64,000 nucleotides of DNA, from positions 1 to 64,000 of the forward strand of contig CAKASQ030000005.1 in NCBI GenBank assembly GCA_916988195.3, written 5' to 3'. This document shows, piece after piece, positions 1 through 9,107 of this stretch. The notes beneath the pieces were generated by a model that saw only the letters and a program-made list of their open reading frames with translations, did not search any database and was not told the origin of the DNA. Every line of letters starts with the position of its first letter. The stretch's first letter is position 1. The translations under genes were made by a program, and so were the position numbers. Source of the stretch: Oscillospiraceae bacterium (GTDB lineage: Bacteria; Bacillota; Clostridia; Oscillospirales; Oscillospiraceae).

Positions 1-119
1 TTCGAGAAAAATTTACAGAATCCGGAATGTGTAAACAATCCTCCCGGTCAACCTGTAAACAATCTGGCCTTGACAAGAGGCGTCCGCCCCTACGAAGATT
101 TTCGAAGCTTGGCAAAATT
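1..119. other. 3' flank of miaB, no gene seen
   Basis: No convincing reading frame lies here. The 11-mer TGTAAACAATC occurs twice (30-40 and 54-64), 24 bp apart. The stretch around 88-102 resembles the right end of the 106-bp repeat family found later in the window (CCCCTACGAA), so it may be a remnant of that element. Confidence 0.4.
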
Positions 120-1526
120 TCAGAGAACTGCCTCGCCGACGAGGCTCCAGGTGGTGCAGCCGGTGATTTTTGCATCGATGAATTGGCCGATCAGGCTGTC
201 ATCGCCCGGCAGGCGCACGAGTCGGCCGCCTTCGGTTCGGGCAGTGAGATTCTCGCCGTCGCGCCCGTCGACCAAAACGCGCATTGTTTTTCCGACGTAG
301 GCCTGATGAATTTCAAGCGAAATGCGGTTCTGCACATTGCAGAGCTTGTCGAAGCGGCGGTTTTTTTCCTCCTTCGGCGTGGGGTCTTCCATTTTGGCCG
401 CAGGGGTTCCGCCGCGGGGAGAGAAGATGAAGGTGAAAAGTGCGTCGTAGCGGACCTGTTCAATGAGGCTGATGGTGTCTTCAAACTCTTCCTCCGTCTC
501 ACCGGGGAAGCCGACAATGACGTCGCTCGTGAGTACAAGGTTCGGCATGACCTTCCGGCCATAGTCGACGAGCTCTAAATACTGCGCGCGGTTGTAGTGC
601 CGGTTCATGGTTTTGAGCACGCGGTCGTTGCCGGACTGGAAGGGGAGGTGGAACTGGTTGCAGATTTTATTGTGGCTCGCGATCGTGTCAAAAAGCTTGC
701 AGGACGCGTCCTTGGGGTGGCTCGTCATGAAGCGCAGCCAGAAATCTCCCGGGAGCTCGGCAAGAGAGGCCATAAGGTCCGCAAAGTCGACGCCGCAGTC
801 CAAATCCTTGCCGTAGGAGTTGACGTTCTGGCCGAGAACGGTAATGTCCTTATAGCCGGCGGCAATGAGCCCCTTGACCTCTTCGATGATTTCCTCGGGC
901 CGTCTGGAGCGCTCACGACCGCGCACATAGGGGACGATGCAGTACGAACAGAAGTTGTTGCAGCCGTACATAATGGAAACCCACGCCTTGAGCTTCGAGG
1001 CCCGGACAACGGGGATACCTTCTGCGATATTGCCCGCCGAATCGTCGACCGCGAAAATGCGCTTGCGTCGCGTGAGGACCGATTGCAGCAGCTCCGGGAA
1101 GCGCCAGAGCTGGTGGGGGTTAAACACACCGTCGACATGGTGGTAGCTGTGCTTGATCTTTTCGACCACAGCTGGCTGGCCCATCATGCAGCCGCAGAGG
1201 AAAATTTTCTGCGCAGGGTGGCGGTTTTTCGTGTGGACCAGCGCGCCGACATTGCCGTAGACGCGGGTCTCGGCGTGCTCGCGGATGGCGCAGGTGTTGA
1301 TGACGATGCAGTCCGCGCCCTCCTCAGTGTCGGACATCCGGTAGCCGCACGCCCGCAGCATGCCGCGGATGCGCTCGGAATCGGCCTCGTTCTGCTGGCA
1401 GCCGTAGGTATCGACAAAGGCGAGCGGGGTCCGGCCCTCGGCCTTCCAATAGCTTGCGATTTCGCGGCAGATGGCCGCCTGCCGGTCGAGCTCCGGCTGA
1501 GAGATAACGGTAGTGTGACGTTCCAA
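120..1526 (-). CDS. miaB: tRNA-2-methylthio-N6-dimethylallyladenosine synthase MiaB
   Basis: Radical-SAM methylthiotransferase that adds a methylthio group to i6A37 of tRNAs reading UNN codons. The N-terminal domain carries the auxiliary-cluster cysteines C43, C79 and C113. The radical-SAM motif CxxxCxxC is C189-C193-C196, and a TRAM-like C-terminal domain follows. The frame stays open upstream, but a TTG at 1526 preceded by GGAGGG with an 8-base gap gives a normal 468-residue protein, and the extra upstream residues do not look like the family. I therefore chose TTG. It is transcribed away from the foldase gene. Confidence 0.95.
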   Translation of the reverse strand: MERHTTVISQPELDRQAAICREIASYWKAEGRTPLAFVDTYGCQQNEADSERIRGMLRACGYRMSDTEEGADCIVINTCAIREHAETRVYGNVGALVHTKNRHPAQKIFLCGCMMGQPAVVEKIKHSYHHVDGVFNPHQLWRFPELLQSVLTRRKRIFAVDDSAGNIAEGIPVVRASKLKAWVSIMYGCNNFCSYCIVPYVRGRERSRRPEEIIEEVKGLIAAGYKDITVLGQNVNSYGKDLDCGVDFADLMASLAELPGDFWLRFMTSHPKDASCKLFDTIASHNKICNQFHLPFQSGNDRVLKTMNRHYNRAQYLELVDYGRKVMPNLVLTSDVIVGFPGETEEEFEDTISLIEQVRYDALFTFIFSPRGGTPAAKMEDPTPKEEKNRRFDKLCNVQNRISLEIHQAYVGKTMRVLVDGRDGENLTARTEGGRLVRLPGDDSLIGQFIDAKITGCTTWSLVGEAVL

Positions 1527-1732
1527 AAAAGTACCCTCCGATAGACCGATTTCAATGTAGCACAATATTATAACACAACGCGCGGGAGTTTTCCACAGGC
1601 GCGGCTTAAAAAATGCCGATTTTGCGCGTATTATACCAGAAAACCCGGCGCATTTCAACGAACGGCGGGGCGCGGATGCGGCAAACGGCGCACAATTCAC
1701 AAATTGTTTACCGCGTGGCCGGGGCCTCGTCG

Positions 1733-1761
1733 TTGCAAAAGCGGGGGGTATGTGGTAAACT
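1733..1761 (+). promoter_or_regulatory. sigma-A-like promoter for the foldase gene
   Basis: TTGCAA (1733-1738) and TAAACT (1756-1761) are separated by exactly 17 bases, about 95 bp before the foldase start. The -10 context (TGGTAAACT) matches that of the hrcA promoter in this window. Confidence 0.6.
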
Positions 1762-1854
1762 GTAGCAGATCATTTCCGGCGGCAAATGCGCTTTGCGGCG
1801 GGAAAACAGGCGATTTTGAGATGATGCCGCATGCGCGGCAGAAGGAAGGAACGT

Positions 1855-3483
1855 ATGAAAAAGTGTAACCATTGCGGCGCGGATGTGCCCGAGGAAGAGA
1901 GCGTGTGCCCCGCGTGCGGACAGGAAGTAACAGAAGAAACGGCTTCCGCGGAAGAACCGACCGAACAGACCGCCTCGGAGGAGACTGCGGCGCAGACCGA
2001 TTCGGAAGCGGAAAGCTTTACCTGCGAAAAAGAGCCGGAGACGGACGGCGCGGAACAGACTGAGGATGAGGCTTCTGCGTCGGGGGATGAACCGCAGGAG
2101 ACTGCGCCGGAGAAGAAAAAGCCGTCGGCGCTCGTGTGGGTGATTGGCGCGCTGGCTGTCATCGCGATCGTCGCGGCAATTCTCATTGCCGGGAAAAAGA
2201 GCGCGGCCAAGCTAGATGCAGACGCTCCCGCCGAAAATGGCGTGACGGAAACGACCGACGAAAACGCGCAGAATGCGGACGACGCGGAAAGCACGGATAG
2301 CTTCGTGTCCTACACCGTGACGCAGGACGAGCTGACCGATGAGGTTCTCGCCAAGGTCGTCGCCTCCTGCGGCGATCGGGACCTCACGAACCGCGACCTC
2401 GCGTTCTATTACTGGCAGCAGTACTATACGTTTGTCAATAACTACGGCTCGTACCTGAGCTATATCATGGATACCTCAAAGGGACTCGACGAGCAGGCCT
2501 ACAGCGAGGGCCAGACGTGGCAGCAGGCATTTTTGGATAGTGCAGTCACGATGTTCCACTCGATGACGGCCATCAATCTGGAGGCCGACAAGGCGGGCTT
2601 CGAGCTCGGCGAAGAGGATCAGGCGCAGCTCGACGCGATTCCGGAAAGCCTGGACGCGACGGCGGGCTATTACGGCATGGAAGACGGCCTTGCGTATTTG
2701 CAGCGGGTCTTCGGGCCGAGCGTGACGGTAGAGGACTATGTGGCGTTTGTGCGCGACTCGATGCGCGCTTCTCGGTACATGGAGCTGCTTGTTGAGCAGA
2801 TGGAGTTTTCCGACGCGGAGATCAGCGACTACTATGACCAGCACGCCGAGGACTACGCGCAGAGCCGGATTGAAAAGATCGACAAGCCCATGGTGAGCGT
2901 GCGGCACATTCTCGTGATCCCGACCGAGCAGAACGAGGACGGCACGTATACCGACGAAGCGTGGGCAGAGGCTGAGCAGAAGGCGCAGGCGCTGCTGGAC
3001 GAGTGGAAGGCAGGCGAAGCAACGGAGGATTCCTTTGCCGCGCTGGCAAACGAAAACTCGGAGGACCCCGGCAGCAGCTCCAACGGCGGGCTGTACGAGG
3101 ATGTGTATCCCGGCCAGATGGTCGATCCCTTTGACGAATGGTGCTTTGACGACGCGCGCCAGCCCGGTGACACCGGCATCGTGAAGACCGACTACGGCTA
3201 TCACGTCATGTATTATGTCTCAAAAGGCGAAGCGGTCTTCTGGTTCGAAGCGGCAAAGAGCGATTTGCAGACCGAGCGGGAGAACGCACTCGAAGAGTCG
3301 ATTCGCGAGCAGTACCCGCTGACCGAGACGCTGGAGAACGCGGCAATTTTTGACGTGCAGGCAGAAGACCGCGCGGCGGCCAATGCGGCTGCGGCAGAGG
3401 CGGCGGCAAGCGAAGCGGCCACCGAGGAAAGCGGTACAGATGCGTCGGAGGATACGGCGGCGCAGAAAGAAGCGGACGAATAA
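1855..3483 (+). CDS. membrane-anchored parvulin-type peptidyl-prolyl isomerase with N-terminal zinc ribbon
   Basis: Predicted extracellular foldase of 542 residues. The N-terminus has a zinc ribbon (C4, C7, C18, C21), followed by an acidic low-complexity stretch and one transmembrane helix near residue 100. A SurA-like helical region comes next, then a PpiC/rotamase domain around residues 345-460 with the VRHILV and GGLYEDV...G motifs. The C-terminal tail is rich in Ala and Glu. The start at 1855 follows GGAAGGAA; an upstream in-frame ATG at 1831 lacks a good site. The topology implies a cytoplasmic zinc ribbon and an outer foldase domain. Confidence 0.85.
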   Translation: MKKCNHCGADVPEEESVCPACGQEVTEETASAEEPTEQTASEETAAQTDSEAESFTCEKEPETDGAEQTEDEASASGDEPQETAPEKKKPSALVWVIGALAVIAIVAAILIAGKKSAAKLDADAPAENGVTETTDENAQNADDAESTDSFVSYTVTQDELTDEVLAKVVASCGDRDLTNRDLAFYYWQQYYTFVNNYGSYLSYIMDTSKGLDEQAYSEGQTWQQAFLDSAVTMFHSMTAINLEADKAGFELGEEDQAQLDAIPESLDATAGYYGMEDGLAYLQRVFGPSVTVEDYVAFVRDSMRASRYMELLVEQMEFSDAEISDYYDQHAEDYAQSRIEKIDKPMVSVRHILVIPTEQNEDGTYTDEAWAEAEQKAQALLDEWKAGEATEDSFAALANENSEDPGSSSNGGLYEDVYPGQMVDPFDEWCFDDARQPGDTGIVKTDYGYHVMYYVSKGEAVFWFEAAKSDLQTERENALEESIREQYPLTETLENAAIFDVQAEDRAAANAAAAEAAASEAATEESGTDASEDTAAQKEADE

Positions 3484-3514
3484 GGCGCTTGCAGCAAGCA
3501 GGAGGCGGTAGTGG

Positions 3515-4417
3515 ATGCAAAAAAAGCTGCTGTTTTTTGTAAACCCCAAAGCCGGACATTCGGAGATCCGGGGAAGCCTGATGCAGGTCATTCAGATTTT
3601 TACGGCGGGCGGCTACGAGGTGACTGTCCACCCGACAAGCGCGCCGCGCGACCTCACGCGGCAGATTGAAAAGCGGGCGGCGGATTTTGACCTCGTTGTC
3701 TGCACGGGCGGAGACGGCACGCTCAATGAAGCTGTTTCAGGCCTTATGCAGCTGCCGCCGTCTGCCCGGCCGCCGCTGGGGTATATTCCGGGCGGAACGG
3801 TCAACGATGTGGCGCGGACGCTGGGGCTGAGCATGGACCCGATTCTCGCCGCACAGGATATTGTGACGGGACGCGAGTTCCCGATCGACGTGGGTGCGTT
3901 CGGGGAGAACCAGTGGTTCGTCTATGTGGCGGCGTTCGGCCTGTTTACAGGCGTATCGTATCAGACTCCGCAGGAGGACAAGCAGGTGTTAGGAAGGCTT
4001 GCGTATTTTCTCCACGGGGTCAAGGCGCTCGGCGAGGTCAAGCCGATTCACGCGCGCGTGGAATTTGAAGAGCAGGTGCTGGAGCTGGACGTGCTTGACG
4101 GGCTCGTGTGCAGCACAACGTCCGTCGGCGGCGTGCTGGCGTTAGACAGCCTTGGCATCAGCCTCAACGACGGACAGTCGGAGCTGCTTCTGGTGCGGGA
4201 TATCAAGAATCTGATTGATTTCAACAATGTGAGCACGGCGCTTTTGAAAAGCGATTTCCGCGAGAACGAGAACATCGTTTCCAAAAAGGTGCGCCGGGTG
4301 AAGTTCCTATTCGACAGTCCGGTCGATTGGACGCTTGACGGCGAGTACGGCGGGACGGTCAAAGAGGTTGAGATCGTCAATCATCAGAGGGCGGTTAATA
4401 TGATCGTGCCACGATAA
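3515..4417 (+). CDS. YegS/DgkB/BmrU-family lipid (diacylglycerol) kinase
   Basis: Lipid kinase of 300 residues that phosphorylates diacylglycerol or a related lipid at the inner membrane face. The nucleotide-binding motif GGDGT is at residues 65-69 with the preceding TSAPRD region, and PGGTVNDVART follows in the family position. A C-terminal DGE motif (TLDGEYGG) is present. AGGAGG lies about 8 bases before ATG. It starts 31 bp after the foldase gene, so the two may be cotranscribed. Its terminator appears to be split by the ICE. Confidence 0.9.
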   Translation: MQKKLLFFVNPKAGHSEIRGSLMQVIQIFTAGGYEVTVHPTSAPRDLTRQIEKRAADFDLVVCTGGDGTLNEAVSGLMQLPPSARPPLGYIPGGTVNDVARTLGLSMDPILAAQDIVTGREFPIDVGAFGENQWFVYVAAFGLFTGVSYQTPQEDKQVLGRLAYFLHGVKALGEVKPIHARVEFEEQVLELDVLDGLVCSTTSVGGVLALDSLGISLNDGQSELLLVRDIKNLIDFNNVSTALLKSDFRENENIVSKKVRRVKFLFDSPVDWTLDGEYGGTVKEVEIVNHQRAVNMIVPR

Positions 4418-4420
4418 TAA

Positions 4421-4461
4421 GAAGGGGGGGCGGCGAAAGGCTACTCCCGATAAGAAAACAT
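4421..4461. repeat. candidate ICE left junction (split terminator arm plus terminal inverted repeat)
   Basis: The sequence at 4419-4434 can pair with 34975-34991 (AAGAAGGG with CCCTTCTT, CGGC with GCCG), which is followed there by seven T. The 12-mer ATAAGAAAACAT at 4450-4461 is repeated inverted at 34948-34959. Together they suggest that the element starts near 4449-4450. The exact crossover bases cannot be fixed from this window. Confidence 0.6.
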
Positions 4462-4473
4462 CGTGAGGAAAGA

Positions 4474-6454
<1,981 letters not shown>

Positions 6455-6881
6455 AGTTAGCCCCTTTCTAATCGTCTGAAAACAAATCATTTTTTGATAG
6501 CTTACGAAGAACAGCAGAACGGACGGCTGAATGGCCTATCAGCTCCACGGGAATCCCACCCCCGCACGGTTCTCGCGCGGCCCTGCTCATTGCCTGCGAC
6601 GCCTCACCGCCTGAATACGGCTGCACGCCCGGACTATGACTGCAAGGGAGTATCGCCCCGCCTGTGCATCGTGGCCCGCGGGCTGCCTTGCCCGCTTTGC
6701 GTCCCGGTGGATATCGCTCGCCCCGTTGGAGGGTCATGGCGCGCCGGCCGTATGGCTCCGCACAGACGGGAATGTATCCGTCTGCTCTATGCTGCGCCGG
6801 GATTTGCCGGGCTTTCTTTGTCAAGGAGCAAAGGGCTCAGCCGCGCGGAAAGGGGGACGCACGGTTAAGGCCCGCCTGGGT
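6455..6881. other. 427-bp ICE segment without a recognised gene
   Basis: Open frames exist on both strands, but none has a good ribosome site or a recognised family. The base composition is GC-rich (many CCCGC/GCGGG runs) compared with tnpW and offers much potential for secondary structure. A minus-strand frame starting near 6590 ends just before tnpW and could encode about 40 residues, but its start site is weak. It could be a structured RNA, a degenerate gene, or a regulatory region for tnpW and the recombinase. Confidence 0.4.
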
Positions 6882-7124
6882 TTAGTTCAGGTCGAAACTC
6901 AGGATGGCAACGATCAGCTTCGTCTCAATTCGACGGCGGATCTCCTCGTCCACAGCAAAGCAGGGGTTTCCGTTCTGATTGCAGCCCCTACGCATGGACA
7001 GTGCCGCTATGTAGCCGGAATAGTGGTCCAGCACACGGTTTACGGCTTCCGGGTCGCCCCGCACGGCGGCGGCGATCACCGGATAAGGGATCAGACTGCT
7101 TCGCGCGTTTCTGCGCTTACTCAT
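6882..7124 (-). CDS. conjugative-transposon helix-turn-helix protein (HTH_16-like)
   Basis: An 80-residue protein of the Tn916 Orf7/HTH_16 type (IPYPVIAAAVRGDPEAVNRVL...HY, then DEEIRRRIETKL). Such proteins are encoded next to a sigma-like factor in conjugative transposons and are thought to help control the element. ATG at 7124 has GGGAGG 8 bases upstream. An in-frame GTG at 7133 is too close to that site. The start overlaps the sigma-factor stop by 8 bases, which indicates translational coupling. Confidence 0.8.
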   Translation of the reverse strand: MSKRRNARSSLIPYPVIAAAVRGDPEAVNRVLDHYSGYIAALSMRRGCNQNGNPCFAVDEEIRRRIETKLIVAILSFDLN

Positions 7125-7542
7125 TCGCGTCACCTCCCATCAGCTTTCTCAGCAGATCGTAGGCCTGCTGCCTGCGGTTGTTGACCGTTCTCCGGGACAG
7201 GCTCAGCCTCTCGCCGATCTCCCGGTCTGCCAGCTCCAGGAACCAGTACATCAGAAGGATATCCCGGAATCTCTGAGGCAGGGCGGTCAGCGCGTCGGCC
7301 AGCCGGTCATCCTTAATGAGGATCACGTCGCCGCCCACGGGGAAGGATGTGTATTCCCAGGGGTAGACGTCCCAGGTCGCAAGCGTCTCCATCGCCTCCT
7401 CCGGCAACTGGCTGAACGGGATCTCAAGATCCTGCCGGCGCCCGATTGCGCGGTAGGCGTTGTAGGCTTCGCACCGTATCACCTTTTTGCAAAAGCTGTC
7501 AAAGGCGTGCTGCTTGTGTTCGTCGTGACGGTCGAGGTCCAT
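7117..7542 (-). CDS. sigma-70-family RNA polymerase sigma factor (ICE control)
   Basis: A 141-residue sigma-like protein. The region-4 helix-turn-helix is near residues 90-135 (LPQRFRDILLMYWFLELADREIG, then RRTVNNRR), and the N-terminus DRHDEHKQHAFDSFCKKVIRCEA is typical of ICE sigma factors. It probably directs transcription of the element. GGGAGG lies 6 bases before the chosen ATG. An in-frame ATG at 7668 with AAAGGAG could give a form 42 residues longer. A leader with a strong hairpin lies upstream. Confidence 0.85.
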   Translation of the reverse strand: MDLDRHDEHKQHAFDSFCKKVIRCEAYNAYRAIGRRQDLEIPFSQLPEEAMETLATWDVYPWEYTSFPVGGDVILIKDDRLADALTALPQRFRDILLMYWFLELADREIGERLSLSRRTVNNRRQQAYDLLRKLMGGDANE

Positions 7543-7763
7543 TTTTTCACCTCCCTTCGCGCCGGAAGGCAGGTCGATGTTTCCCCTTTCACCCCCTACT
7601 CGTCTTGCAAACACCCCTTTTGGCCATTTTTGCGGAAATTTCTCAAAAATATTTTTCTCGCGGCTCATGCTGCGCTCCTTTCGTTCTGTTCGGGTGGATG
7701 TTCCTTCCAGAACGAAGGGCGGCGGGGAGCGGCAGCCCACGGCGAAAAAGTGCCGGGAACGAC

Positions 7764-7803
7764 AAAAAGCGCCCACACAGGCATAAAAGCCTGCATGGGC
7801 GCT
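7764..7803 (-). terminator. strong hairpin with T run upstream of the sigma gene, possible attenuator
   Basis: Read on the minus strand, AAAGCGCCCA-TGCAGGC pairs with GCCTGTG-TGGGCGCTTT and is followed by TTTTTG. It stands between a possible leader peptide (7881-7913) and the sigma gene, so it may attenuate transcription, or it may only end upstream transcripts. Confidence 0.6.
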
Positions 7804-7880
7804 TTGGTGCGGTTCAGCATGGAAATTGTCGGCGGCTGTCGGAGGGCATAGGTATCCTGCGGTGTCCGGGTATCGCCCGG

Positions 7881-7913
7881 CTATGCTCCCGGCGTGGCTC
7901 GTCGCCGCAGCAT
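7881..7913 (-). CDS. possible 10-residue leader peptide
   Basis: AGGAGG with an 8-base gap precedes ATG, followed by ten codons (MLRRRATPGA) and TAG. A small GGGC/GCCC-type hairpin and then the strong terminator at 7764-7803 follow before the sigma gene. Three consecutive Arg codons make the peptide a plausible sensor of ribosome progress. Translation of it is inferred only. Confidence 0.4.
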   Translation of the reverse strand: MLRRRATPGA

Positions 7914-7981
7914 TAGCGGCACCTCCTGTGCTCTCCTGTCATACGCATAGGTCCCTTTCATCTGAAAAATGTTGGGACAGC

Positions 7982-8020
7982 AAAAACGACGGCTGCCCCG
8001 TACAGAGCAGCCGCCGTTTT
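7982..8020 (-). terminator. terminator downstream of the sortase gene
   Basis: On the minus strand, AACGGCGGCTGC pairs with GCAGCCGTCGTT, followed by TTTTG, about 70 bp after the sortase stop. Confidence 0.7.
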
Positions 8021-8090
8021 CCCTATACCATACGCTGCTTTTCAGTACCGCAAGGATGGGTGTCCTATTATCGTCGTATTCTGATTTCTT

Positions 8091-8930
8091 TCAGGGCATT
8101 TCCGGCTTCTTCACCAGCTTGACGGTGAACGCCTGTTCCGTGGCCCCCTCCGGCAGCAGCTTCGCCATGACCACCAGCCGTTGGTTGCCGGTATTGGCCT
8201 TGTCATACTTCCGGCAGCAGGTGGAAAGGGTCAGGACGGAATCTTCCTCGGAGAAGGTCACACCGTCAAAATCCAGCCAGTTTTTCCGCGCAATCGTCTC
8301 AAAGAAGCTGGTCAGATCATCTCCCGTGGGATTAGGCGCAATATAGTCAAAGCCAATATCCGTGACGAATAGCGCGGTGATCTGGAAAATCATGTCCTCG
8401 CCATCCACAGAGAGATAGATATACGGATGCTCCTTTACAAAGTCTGCGTCCATATAACGGTAGAGCTTGGTGAACCGCACACCGTCCGGGTCGCAGTTGC
8501 TGGCGGAGTGGCCGAAAATGGTGGTGTTTTTGTCCAGCTTATCCCTGCCGCCGAGTTCGTTTTCACAATGGGCATAATAGCATCCCCACATGGCATACTC
8601 GCCGTTTTCATCCAGCTTCAGGTAATAGCCGTTGTCCTCCGCCTGCATCACAGGATCGTCTACCTCCGCACCGGGAATATACAGCCACGCCGCGGTGTCG
8701 GGATTCTTCGCTCTGGCTTCCGCCAACTCTGCCTGCCTGTCCACCGAGGGGATAACTTCGCCCGCGGGAGTCGCTGATGGCTGAGACGCAGATGTGCCGG
8801 AAGGCGTTCTGTCGGGAATGTCGATAGGCTCCGTCCCTTTCTGATAGCAGCCCATGACTGCCGTGGTCATGGCAAAGAGAAGGACGGCCATGCAGATGAT
8901 CGGACGAATGATTCTTGTGATTCTTTTCAT
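8091..8930 (-). CDS. class B sortase (ICE cargo)
   Basis: Cell-surface transpeptidase or processing enzyme of 279 residues. A signal or membrane segment covers residues 8-27 and ends in a lipobox-like AVMGC. The sortase domain has H141 (TIFGHS), C238 (TLSTC) and R251, the expected catalytic triad. CAAGGAG lies 9 bases before ATG. It lies downstream of the SLH-protein gene on the same strand, separated by a hairpin. The neighbouring protein lacks an LPxTG-type signal, so its substrate is unknown and may be outside the element. Confidence 0.88.
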   Translation of the reverse strand: MKRITRIIRPIICMAVLLFAMTTAVMGCYQKGTEPIDIPDRTPSGTSASQPSATPAGEVIPSVDRQAELAEARAKNPDTAAWLYIPGAEVDDPVMQAEDNGYYLKLDENGEYAMWGCYYAHCENELGGRDKLDKNTTIFGHSASNCDPDGVRFTKLYRYMDADFVKEHPYIYLSVDGEDMIFQITALFVTDIGFDYIAPNPTGDDLTSFFETIARKNWLDFDGVTFSEEDSVLTLSTCCRKYDKANTGNQRLVVMAKLLPEGATEQAFTVKLVKKPEMP

Positions 8931-9007
8931 AATGCTGTCTCCTTGCCGCGCTGGGATAGCGGCGCAGCTCAAAATGTCATTGATTTGTTTCTTGTAGCGA
9001 AAAGAGA

Positions 9008-9048
9008 ACAGCGCAGCTTCAGGGCGAGATGCCCGTCCGCTGCGCTGT
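9008..9048 (-). terminator. terminator after the SLH-protein gene
   Basis: ACAGCGCAGC pairs with GCTGCGCTGT, with an inner GGGC/GCCC stem. On the minus strand it is followed by TCTCTTTTC. Confidence 0.6.
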
Positions 9049-9107
9049 CCGATGTTCGCTTATGGGGTCATGCCAGCGGCTTTGATGTTTAGCCGTATGT
9101 CAGCCGG

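Noticed and set aside
6640-6730. A GGGACGCAAAGC stretch (minus strand) recalling the c-di-GMP-I riboswitch
   Set aside because: The other conserved parts of that aptamer, including the upstream GGCAAACC and the downstream GGCCTA-type segments, are missing.
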